Source of the DNA: CAYTLW01 sp964438735
Lineage (GTDB): Bacteria > Myxococcota_A > UBA9042
Direction: 5' to 3'
Length of the DNA stretch: 17,270 nucleotides
Assembly: GCA_964438735.1 (NCBI GenBank)
Contig: CAYTLW010000147.1
Location: 1-17,270 of the forward strand
Under the pieces are notes generated by a model. The model saw nothing but the letters and a program-made list of their open reading frames with translations, made no database searches and had not been told where the DNA came from. This document shows, in pieces, positions 6,828 through 13,413 of the stretch; the stretch's first letter is position 1, and each line of letters starts with the position of its first letter. The position numbers and the translations under genes are program-made.

Positions 6828-8246
6828 ATGCCCCCATTGTCCACCCCACCTGCCACATCGCTCCCCCTCGCATGCGCGTGCGCGGCGATCCTGACGTGTG
6901 CGTTGCTGGCGAACGAGGGACAGACGCAGGAGCCTGCCAAGGCCGGGCGTGCCACAGAAGGCGAGGTGGACTGGCGCGGGCTGAACCGCCTCGATGAAGA
7001 TGGCAAGCGGATCGACAAGGACAAGCCGCCGCCGAGCCCGGTGACCGCGCTGGTGCAGAACGCGCCCTATCGAATCCACGTGGCGTCCTCCAATGGCGAG
7101 AAGGTGACCATCACGGACGCCTTCACCCTGGAACGTCGGCGCGTCTTCGCCGGCGGGCCGATTCTGGGCTATTCGTTCTCGTCCGATGGTCACTGGCTCT
7201 ACGTGGTGCACGGCAAGGGCCTGGTCAAAGCGGTCGACGTACGCACCGCCCGCGCCAGGCCGCTGGGACAGGCTCGCCTGCGCGCCGGCGAATCGGTGGT
7301 CGAGGTGCGTGGCCACGGCAACCGGCAGCGCCCCTACGTCACCGTGGTCATCGGCAAAGGCGCCGCCGCATCTCCCGGCGGTGCGTGTCGGTCCATCCGG
7401 GTCAAGCGCCGGCTTCGTTTGCAGCAGCGGCCGGGCAAGCCAATCCAGCGGATCGTGCAGGCCGGTCCCCACGAGCTCAAGCGTCGGCTGCGAAGGCGAG
7501 GCACCTCGCCAAATACCCGCATGTTGGTGGAGCTGGACGGCAACCTGATGTCGCGCGCGCGTCTGGGCAGTCGGCCTGGACGTCTCAACGGCAGCTCGCT
7601 GCCGCCGCGATCGGCGGGCATTGTGTGGATGCGCGACAGTCGAGGTCTCTTCGTGCTGGCCCACCGCCGCGCCAGGCGGGGATGTCGATATCGCCTCACA
7701 CTGCGCAGCTTTCGCCAGCCGCAGAATCAGCGACCGTCCTGGAAGAGACAACACGATTGGACCACCTGGTCGCTACCAGCCGATGTGGAGATCGTGCGCG
7801 GTGACCAGTCGCATGAAGATCCGCAGTGGGCCCCGGACGGCATGCGGATGATCGGGCACAGCCCCGCTGGCGTCGTGCTGATCGAACCCAGTCCACGTTT
7901 TCGCGACCACGTATCGGTGATCGCGCCGCCGTCGAAATTGTGGCCCGTGGTGCGGCCCGGCGTGCGCAGCCTGGCGACGGGAGTGGGCTCTTTGCGCATG
8001 GCCGAGATCCTGCTGGAGCAGGGCGATCTGGACGCGGCGATCGTCGCAATGAAGGCCCCGAGCAAACCCGACCAGGCCCCGCCGAAGGCCGGGGAGATCG
8101 CCCGATTGAAGAAGCGTCTCAACAAGTTGCAGTCTGTACGCGCACGCCGCGCCAAGGAATTCGGCGTGCCGCTCGCCACGCTCCGTTCCGGCGAGGAGCC
8201 AGGCGCACAAACGGCCCCCCAAGCGGCCACGCCCACGACTCGCTGA
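6828..8246 (+). CDS. Secreted beta-propeller-like protein of unknown function
   Basis: This 472-residue protein matches no family I can name. The N-terminus has a hydrophobic stretch (about 10-28) with little positive charge, so a signal peptide is likely but not textbook. Residues about 75-200 contain propeller-like units (SFSSDGHWLYVVHGKGLVKA, then a DVRTA turn), as does DPQWAPDGMRMIGHS at about 331-345, recalling TolB/WD40-type blades. The middle (about 185-310) is unusually Arg-rich. The C-terminal 70 residues hold a TPR-like helix (MAEILLEQGDLDAAIVAMK) and a basic coiled segment. It starts 20 bases after the giant lipoprotein gene on the same strand, without a clear ribosome-binding site, which fits translational coupling. 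It may be a partner of that lipoprotein, but no enzymatic motif is visible. Confidence 0.75.
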   Translation: MPPLSTPPATSLPLACACAAILTCALLANEGQTQEPAKAGRATEGEVDWRGLNRLDEDGKRIDKDKPPPSPVTALVQNAPYRIHVASSNGEKVTITDAFTLERRRVFAGGPILGYSFSSDGHWLYVVHGKGLVKAVDVRTARARPLGQARLRAGESVVEVRGHGNRQRPYVTVVIGKGAAASPGGACRSIRVKRRLRLQQRPGKPIQRIVQAGPHELKRRLRRRGTSPNTRMLVELDGNLMSRARLGSRPGRLNGSSLPPRSAGIVWMRDSRGLFVLAHRRARRGCRYRLTLRSFRQPQNQRPSWKRQHDWTTWSLPADVEIVRGDQSHEDPQWAPDGMRMIGHSPAGVVLIEPSPRFRDHVSVIAPPSKLWPVVRPGVRSLATGVGSLRMAEILLEQGDLDAAIVAMKAPSKPDQAPPKAGEIARLKKRLNKLQSVRARRAKEFGVPLATLRSGEEPGAQTAPQAATPTTR

Positions 8247-8435
8247 CAAGATCTCAACCGGCTTGACGAAGGCCAAAGCAAAAATCTGTTCGAGGGCTAT
8301 CCTTTCGCCTGGAACCTATCGCGACGGGCCCAGAGGGAGGTTCGCGCGCACCCGACCGGCAATTCGCCTGGCGCATATACCGCTGACTCGGGTGAGCCCA
8401 CCAGAGCCAATGAACAGCGAGCAGAAGGAGCCGAC

Positions 8436-9743
8436 ATGACGAGCTTGAAGAAACGACTTGCCGAGAAGATCCCCGCCTGGCGTGACGACGTGCGCACCCT
8501 GGCCAAGCAATATGGCGGCGTCTCGCTTGGCGAGATCAAGATCAGCAACACCTTGGGCGGCATGCGTGGCGTCAAGGGCCTGGTCTGCGACACCTCCTAC
8601 CTGGACCCCTTCGAGGGAATCCGCTTCCGCGGCTACTCCATCCCCGAGGCGCGCGCCGCGCTGCCCACCCCCGGTGAGGGCCTGGAGGCCTACCCGACGG
8701 GCCTGTGGTACCTGCTGGTCACCGGCGACATCCCCACCGAGGAAGAGGTTCTGGAGCTCGAGGCGGAGTTCAAGGCGCGCGCCACCAAGGTGCCGCAGCA
8801 CGTCTTCGACATGCTCGACGCGCTGCCCACCGACTGCCACCCGATGACGCAGTTCTCGGCGGCGATCCTGGGCCTGCAGACCACCTCGCTCTTCCTGGAG
8901 GCCTACAACGGCGGCATGGGCAAGGGCGACTACTGGGATCCCACCCTCGAGGATTCCATGAACCTGCTCGCCGCCCTGCCGGTGATCGCGGCGTACATCT
9001 ACCGCCGCAGCTACCACGGCGGCAACCACATCGCGGCCAATCCCGACCTGGATTGGGGCGCCAACTTCGCTCACATGATGGGCGTGGAGAACAAGGACTA
9101 CGAGAACCTGATGCGGCTGTACCTGATCCTGCACTCGGATCACGAGAGCGGCAACGTCAGCGCGCACACCTCGCACGTGGTGGGTTCGGCCCTGTCGGAC
9201 GTCTACTACGCCCTCAGCGCCGGCATCAACGGCCTCGCGGGGCCGCTGCACGGTCTGGCCAATCAGGAGTGCCTGAAGTGGGTCAACGGTGTCATGGACC
9301 ACTTCGGTGGCGTGCCGACGGTCGAGCAGGTGACCCAGTACAGCTGGGATACGCTCAACGCCCGCCGGGTCATCCCGGGCTTCGGCCACGCGGTGCTGCG
9401 CGACACGGACCCGCGCTACAAGGCCCAGCGCGAGTTCTCGCTGGCCAACGGCATGGGCGATCACCCGGTGGTGGCCACCGTGCACCGCATCTTCGACGCG
9501 GTGCCGGCGGTGCTCAAAGAGCACGGCAAGGCGGCCAGCCCGTGGCCCAATGTGGACGCCCACTCCGGCGCGCTGCAGGTCTTCTACGGCGTCAACGAGG
9601 CCGACTTCTACACCGTGCTCTTCGGCGTCTCGCGCGCCATGGGCATCACCTCGCAGCTCATCTGGAGCCGCGCGGTGGGCCTGGCGATCGAACGGCCGAA
9701 GTCCGTGACGGTGGCCATGCTGAAGAAGGCCGCTGGCATCTAG
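8436..9743 (+). CDS. gltA: Citrate synthase, mitochondrial (eukaryotic) type
   Basis: This enzyme condenses oxaloacetate and acetyl-CoA to citrate, the entry step of the TCA cycle, in the cytoplasm. It is 435 residues, the length of mature pig citrate synthase (437). The catalytic triad aligns almost number for number: His272 (GPLHGLANQE), His318 (PGFGHAVLR) and Asp374 (NVDAHSG). Substrate-binding His236 (HSDHESGN), Arg327 and Arg400 are also present. The sequence is far closer to the mitochondrial family than to the NADH-regulated hexameric GltA of enterobacteria, so a dimeric, NADH-insensitive enzyme is expected. Such eukaryote-like citrate synthases are known in Geobacteraceae and related groups. 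The start is fixed by AAGGAG (8425-8430), five bases before the ATG. The upstream gap (8247-8435) shows no strong promoter; TATACC at 8376 is the best -10. The gene symbol follows bacterial custom. Confidence 0.96.
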   Translation: MTSLKKRLAEKIPAWRDDVRTLAKQYGGVSLGEIKISNTLGGMRGVKGLVCDTSYLDPFEGIRFRGYSIPEARAALPTPGEGLEAYPTGLWYLLVTGDIPTEEEVLELEAEFKARATKVPQHVFDMLDALPTDCHPMTQFSAAILGLQTTSLFLEAYNGGMGKGDYWDPTLEDSMNLLAALPVIAAYIYRRSYHGGNHIAANPDLDWGANFAHMMGVENKDYENLMRLYLILHSDHESGNVSAHTSHVVGSALSDVYYALSAGINGLAGPLHGLANQECLKWVNGVMDHFGGVPTVEQVTQYSWDTLNARRVIPGFGHAVLRDTDPRYKAQREFSLANGMGDHPVVATVHRIFDAVPAVLKEHGKAASPWPNVDAHSGALQVFYGVNEADFYTVLFGVSRAMGITSQLIWSRAVGLAIERPKSVTVAMLKKAAGI

Positions 9744-9858
9744 GATCGGCAGGTTACCGAAGCGATTCACCCGACCTGTCCTCGGCGACCCGGTCGCGAT
9801 TCTGTCGCGGCTGGGGCGCTCGAGGTTTGGGTGGGCGCGCTTTGTGGTCGGGCGGGCA

Positions 9859-9887
9859 GGGCTCGCGCAAAGCCGCCAAGCCGCAGA
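9859..9887 (+). repeat. Dispersed repeat, copy 1
   Basis: These 29 bases, beginning GGGCTCGCGCAAAGCCGC, recur in inverted orientation at 13364-13392 with a single mismatch. The core AAAGCCGCnAAGCCGC is itself a short 9-base tandem. Both copies lie in intergenic DNA. The repeat resembles the short non-coding repeats scattered in many GC-rich genomes. Confidence 0.8.
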
Positions 9888-9938
9888 AAAGGGGCGGTGA
9901 CGCACGACAAGCACAACTGTGCAGCGCGACTGGGCCCC

Positions 9939-9955
9939 GTCAATCAATGCTTGAC
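9939..9955. promoter_or_regulatory. Candidate operator GTCAA-N7-TTGAC
   Basis: A perfect 5-bp inverted repeat with a 7-base spacer lies 94-110 bases before the calpain-like gene and overlaps a possible -35 box (TTGACC, 9951). The half-sites are short, so chance is not excluded. Confidence 0.25.
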
Positions 9956-10037
9956 CTCGCCGCGGGCGGTCGGCAATTTCGTTGGAACCCGGCCCTAAAC
10001 CGAACGGACGCCCGATAGCACCACGCGTCTGAGCGAC

Positions 10038-10043
10038 AAGGGG
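10038..10043 (+). promoter_or_regulatory. Ribosome-binding site that decides the GTG start
   Basis: AAGGGG lies five bases before GTG at 10049. The next in-frame ATG, at 10151, has only a GGAG one base away, which is too close. The 34 codons between them show normal coding composition. Confidence 0.55.
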
Positions 10044-10048
10044 CGTCA

Positions 10049-11197
10049 GTGCGACATACCCAGGATTTCGCGACGCCCCGGTCATCGGCCGAGGGCGAAT
10101 CCCCCGCTTCCGAGGGGCCGCGCGGCGGTCTGTCGGTGCAGCTGCGGAGCATGAACTACGCCCAGGGGCGGGCTGCGGTCTCGCCCGTGCAGATGGACGT
10201 CGGTGACGGATCCAGCGCCCAGGACAACGGCGGCGACGACGCTGGCAACCCGACGCTGGTCAACGACTATCAGCGCTATGACGACCTATACCAGGGCGGC
10301 CAGTCCGGCGTGTTATTCGCCGGGCCGCCGCGCCCCCATGACGTGATCCAGCGAGCGCAGTACCTGTCCGATTGCTGGCTTGTGGGCACCATGTCGGCGC
10401 TCGCCGCGGCCAATCCCGGCTACATCCAGAACGACTTGATGCAACAGTCGGGCGACAACGTCACCGTCAACCTGTTCTTCGCTCGTCGGCGCTCGGAGCC
10501 GGTGCAGTCGGTGCCCATCCAGATCTCGTTGAGCGAGCTGCCCGTGCACGACAACGACGAGGGGCAGGCCGAGCCGGCGTATTCGACGACCCACCGCAAG
10601 TCCAAGTCGGGCAAAAGCGTGCTCTGGGTGGTCGCCCTGGAGATGGCGGTCGCCAAGCTGTTCACCCAGATGGATATGAAGCCCGAAAACGCCGAGCTCG
10701 GCGGTGACTACCTGCGGCTCAGCCCGGGCAGCGCCAGCTTCGGCATGCTGGTGCTCACCGGCAAATGGCCGGCCTCCTATGGTCGCGACAAGCGGGCCAG
10801 CGAGGAGGATCGGGAGGAGCGAGCCGAGTCGGGCAAGACGCCCATTCAGGAGCTCTACACCACCGAATCGGGCGACGTGAAGGATCTGCCGCCGGCGGTG
10901 GTGGCCGCCCGGCTGAAGCGCTCGCTGCGCAACGGACAACCGGTCACGGCGGTCATGGATGGTCACGTGGTGCCGGTCCTGTCGGCGACCGGTGGCCCTG
11001 AAGATGGCGACGTCGAGCAGTGGTTGATGACGCCGACCAAGACGCTCAAAGACAAGAACAGCGCCGCGATGGATGGCTTCACCCTGACGTATTACAACGA
11101 GAACAAGCCGGCCAAAGGCGACATCGAGCTGAAGGGGTGGGAAGAGATCCACGGCACGTTCGAGCTCGGCTTCCGGTTCGGTTCGGTGCCGGGGTAG
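10049..11197 (+). CDS. Divergent calpain-like (C2 family) cysteine protease
   Basis: This 382-residue protein has no signal peptide. Residues 100-120 (QRAQYLSDCWLVGTMSALAA) match the calpain active-site region, usually QGxLGDCWLLAA, placing the nucleophile at Cys109. LWVVALEMAVAKL (192-204) matches the calpain LWxxLLEKAYAKL helix. GGDYLRLSPGSAS (218-230) lies where calpains carry their LxGG segment. His306 (MDGHVVPVLS) fits the catalytic histidine. The NPWG motif carrying the third residue is not visible: WLMTPTK stands at its place, so activity is uncertain. The first 50 residues are disordered-looking and end LRSMNYAQGRAAVSPVQM. This leader style appears in predicted cargo of extracellular contractile injection systems, so an exported effector role is possible. 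No injection genes are in the window. The start is GTG with a good ribosome-binding site. It faces the next gene across 38 bases. Confidence 0.75.
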   Translation: MRHTQDFATPRSSAEGESPASEGPRGGLSVQLRSMNYAQGRAAVSPVQMDVGDGSSAQDNGGDDAGNPTLVNDYQRYDDLYQGGQSGVLFAGPPRPHDVIQRAQYLSDCWLVGTMSALAAANPGYIQNDLMQQSGDNVTVNLFFARRRSEPVQSVPIQISLSELPVHDNDEGQAEPAYSTTHRKSKSGKSVLWVVALEMAVAKLFTQMDMKPENAELGGDYLRLSPGSASFGMLVLTGKWPASYGRDKRASEEDREERAESGKTPIQELYTTESGDVKDLPPAVVAARLKRSLRNGQPVTAVMDGHVVPVLSATGGPEDGDVEQWLMTPTKTLKDKNSAAMDGFTLTYYNENKPAKGDIELKGWEEIHGTFELGFRFGSVPG

Positions 11198-11227
11198 GCG
11201 GCGCGTAGGCCCGGACTCCCCCGCCGC
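11198..11227. terminator. Candidate hairpin between convergent genes
   Basis: GCGGCG (11198-11203) can pair with CGCCGC (11222-11227) across an 18-base loop, filling the 38-base gap between two convergent stop codons. It has no T-tract, so it is a weak candidate for a shared transcript end. Confidence 0.25.
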
Positions 11228-11235
11228 GACACCCT

Positions 11236-13212
11236 TCAATCACAAACGTAGCTGCGCATCTCGCGCCAGGTCGGCCCGATGTCCAGGGACTTGCCGCGGG
11301 CGACCTCCAGCTTCATGCCGACGTGGTTGTAGCGGGTCTCCTGGAACCAGCCGCTGGCCGTCTTGCTCGTCGGGTAGGCGCGCGTGCGCAGGGTCTCGCG
11401 ACCCTCGGCGTCGAAACGCCAGGTCTCGATCACGCTCGGCTCATTGTCTTGCTGGCCGCGCGTGCGCCGCACCAGGCGCTGGTCCTCGCTCCACTGAAAC
11501 GTCTCGTGTTGGACCGTCGTGGGGTTGTTCTGCCGCATGGTGCGCAGATCGACCAACAAGCCATCAGGACCGAACTGGCGCTCGATACGGCCCAGCTCGA
11601 CCGCCGCCGGCAGCGACTCGTTGTTCGCGGCGGGGTGGAGGTATTTATGCGGCGAGGTCAGGCCGCGTCGGATGCGCAAAACCGGCCACCCGGCCGCATC
11701 CCGTTGCCAGGTGTCGGACTCTGCCAACTGGCCCGCCACGTGCAGTGATCGGCTGAGCAAGCGACCGGCGGCGTCGCGATCGAACTCGAGTCTACGCAAG
11801 GCCACGCCCTGGTGAAGCACGGTGTCGGCGCTCAGCCTGCCGACGGTGAATGTGCGCAGTCGGATGAGCTTCGTCGGTGCTTTCAAGCCGTTTTCCAGGG
11901 CTTTGGGCGAAGGCGTCGCGTCGAGCATCTCGCGGACCATGCGACCGGAGCGGTCGTAGTGCATGGTGAAGGTGGCGTCAGCGTGGGCGCTCCACAAGGC
12001 CAGTGCATCCCAGTTGGTGCCGATTCCGCCATGGCCCTGAAATGTACCGCCGCCGCCGTAGTACCCGTAGTAGCCATAGTATCCGTAGTAGCCGTAGTAG
12101 CCGCCGTAGGCGCTGTAGGGAGAGTGGATGCCGGCTTTGGCCTGGGCGGCGTCACCGTCGTCCGCCAGGGCGTAGTCGGCGCCCGGATAGCCATGACCGA
12201 CGGCCACGGGCAAGGTCCGGCAGTCGCCTTCCACGCGCATCTCGGCGTCGCGCCACGCGGCACCGGCCGACGATGCCTTGTAGCCACACCCGTAGCAGGA
12301 CCCGGCGACCGACCCGGTGGGCGAATCGTAGCTGTCCAGTCGTCCACCGGGCACGGCGCCCAGCCCTGTGAACACCTTGACGGTTCGGCTGCGCAACGCT
12401 CCGGTGGAAGTCCACGTCCAGGAGGCGACCATGGACGTCTTGCCCTTGATCTGCCGCTCCAACGTCGTCGGACGACCTGCGGCGTCGTAGCTCCACCAGG
12501 CGCTGGCCACGACCTCGGCCGTCGGCCCCACGCGTCGCTGTGCGGAGACGAGTCGACCAGCAGAGTCGTAGGACCACTCGGTGTGCACCGATCCGGCGGC
12601 CTGGTGGGTGGTTCGACGCAGGGCCACCAGCCGGTCGCCCTGCCAGGTCTGCTCCATGCGGCTCAGGTAGGTCTTGCCGGTCTTGTGCATGACAGTGCGC
12701 TGTTCGTGCTCGGCGAGCCGGCCCGCCTTGTTGTAGACGCGCCAGTCATGTTGTTCGTACTTGCCGTGGCCCTGCAGCGTCAGCCGACCGACGACCCGGC
12801 CCTCCTCGTCGAGCGTATAGGTGCGCTGGGTGGCGCCGTTGATGACGGTGACCGTGTTGTCGTCATGGGTATAGGACGTGACAGCGTCCTGCACCCCGTC
12901 CGCGTCCTTGTCGATGCCGATGCTCTGCAACGCGCATTCGCCATCCAACGCGCCCGGCTGGTCGACCAGCTTGCCGGGCACCCAGGCCGCGGGTTGAGGC
13001 GCACAGACCGGCAGCGATAGCAAAGCAGTCTGCGAATCCGGGCGTTCCAACTCGCCGTTGGGCGACGTGCCATCGACCACCTCTCCGGGATCAACCGTGG
13101 TGCCGGGCGTGGGAGCGGTGGCCGGATTGGACGCCTGCTCGAAGACGTCGCAGGCCGTACTGGCAAGGGCGACGATGAGCAGGAAGAGCAAGGCGTGGAG
13201 AGAGATTCGCAT
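11236..13212 (-). CDS. YD-repeat-like (RHS-related) lipoprotein
   Basis: This 658-residue exported protein has a signal peptide ending LASTAC with a probable lipid Cys21; the -3 residue is Ser, so the lipobox is loose. A Thr/Pro/Asp linker follows, then one calcium-loop-like DKDADGVQD (101-109). Long beta-rich stretches follow with YD-type turns (WSYDSAGRLV at 213-222, WSYDAAGRPT, MHYDRSGRMV, RFDAEGRETL). These recall RHS/YD repeats, which form beta-cage shells. No RHS core motif or C-terminal toxin is present and the protein ends soon after the last turn, so it looks like a stand-alone shell or surface protein. A Tyr/Gly-rich patch (366-388) and CYGCGYK (306-312) sit in the middle. The start is set by GGAGG (13219-13223), six bases upstream. 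It follows the gamma-glutamyltranspeptidase gene on the same strand but has its own AT-rich promoter. Function unknown. Confidence 0.8.
   Translation of the reverse strand: MRISLHALLFLLIVALASTACDVFEQASNPATAPTPGTTVDPGEVVDGTSPNGELERPDSQTALLSLPVCAPQPAAWVPGKLVDQPGALDGECALQSIGIDKDADGVQDAVTSYTHDDNTVTVINGATQRTYTLDEEGRVVGRLTLQGHGKYEQHDWRVYNKAGRLAEHEQRTVMHKTGKTYLSRMEQTWQGDRLVALRRTTHQAAGSVHTEWSYDSAGRLVSAQRRVGPTAEVVASAWWSYDAAGRPTTLERQIKGKTSMVASWTWTSTGALRSRTVKVFTGLGAVPGGRLDSYDSPTGSVAGSCYGCGYKASSAGAAWRDAEMRVEGDCRTLPVAVGHGYPGADYALADDGDAAQAKAGIHSPYSAYGGYYGYYGYYGYYGYYGGGGTFQGHGGIGTNWDALALWSAHADATFTMHYDRSGRMVREMLDATPSPKALENGLKAPTKLIRLRTFTVGRLSADTVLHQGVALRRLEFDRDAAGRLLSRSLHVAGQLAESDTWQRDAAGWPVLRIRRGLTSPHKYLHPAANNESLPAAVELGRIERQFGPDGLLVDLRTMRQNNPTTVQHETFQWSEDQRLVRRTRGQQDNEPSVIETWRFDAEGRETLRTRAYPTSKTASGWFQETRYNHVGMKLEVARGKSLDIGPTWREMRSYVCD
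12055..12099 (-). repeat. Five tandem 9-bp units encoding Tyr-Tyr-Gly
   Basis: Residues 372-386 of the YD-repeat-like lipoprotein are five YYG units. The units differ at a few bases on the plus strand (GCC/CCC/TCC glycine positions and one GTA to ATA), so the array has diverged slightly while the protein repeat is intact. Confidence 0.85.
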
Positions 13213-13279
13213 GTGAGGCCTCCGCTGTTGGCTTCGAACAGCATTGAGGCGGAATGGAATCTTGTAAATCAGGATGATC

Positions 13280-13309
13280 AGTATCCGATTGTTCAGATTT
13301 TACGAACAA
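13280..13309 (-). promoter_or_regulatory. Candidate promoter of the YD-repeat-like lipoprotein gene
   Basis: On the minus strand TTGTTC (13304-13309) is followed after 18 bases by GATACT (13280-13285, 4 of 6 to the -10 consensus). It lies in an AT-rich island unlike the surrounding DNA, about 70 bases before the ATG. The -35 box coincides with one arm of the palindrome listed separately, as expected of a repressor-controlled promoter. Confidence 0.4.
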
Positions 13310-13321
13310 TATGTCTGATAC
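13281..13321. promoter_or_regulatory. Nested palindromic operator candidate
   Basis: A perfect 7-bp inverted repeat, ATTGTTC (13288-13294) and GAACAAT (13304-13310), has a 9-base spacer. It is framed by an outer pair GTATC (13281-13285) and GATAC (13317-13321). It overlaps the candidate -35 and -10 boxes of the lipoprotein gene. Confidence 0.45.
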
Positions 13322-13363
13322 GAGGACGGCCCATCGAACCACGCCCTGTTTCCATCTTGCGGC

Positions 13364-13392
13364 TCTGCGGCTTTGCGGCTTTGCGCGAGCCC
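13364..13392 (-). repeat. Dispersed repeat, copy 2 (inverted)
   Basis: This is the reverse complement of 9859-9887 with one mismatch in 29 bases. It lies in the 201-base gap between the gamma-glutamyltranspeptidase stop and the YD-repeat-like lipoprotein promoter. It extends as further CGGCTTTG/CGGCTCTG-type units toward the left. Confidence 0.8.
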
Positions 13393-13413
13393 TTCCTCCC
13401 CCTGCCTACCGTC

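Larger units (their letters stand above)
9744..10048. other. Intergenic region between citrate synthase and the calpain-like gene
   Basis: This 305-base gap has no gene I can support. Just after the citrate synthase stop, GCGAC-ccg-GTCGC-type complementarity (9785-9797) could form a small hairpin without a T-tract. It then holds one copy of a dispersed repeat (9859-9887), a short palindrome GCACAACTGTGC (9911-9922) and GTCAA-N7-TTGAC (9939-9955). TTGACC at 9951 could be a -35 box, but the matching -10 (CAATTT at 9974) is poor. TTGGAACCC at 9982-9990 recalls an ECF sigma -35, again without a clear partner. Confidence 0.6.

Noticed and set aside
8316..10085. 589-codon open frame on the minus strand opposite citrate synthase
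   Set aside because: Citrate synthase on the plus strand is unmistakable with all catalytic residues. The antisense frame has a His/Arg/Val-rich composition and no recognisable domain.
11236..13212. Full polymorphic RHS toxin
   Set aside because: There is no RHS core motif, no variable toxin tail and no immunity gene downstream. The protein ends in ordinary YD-like sequence.
9859..13392. Composite transposon bounded by the inverted 29-base repeats
   Set aside because: There is no transposase between or beside them and no target-site duplication could be recognised. The bracketed genes look like ordinary chromosomal genes in composition.
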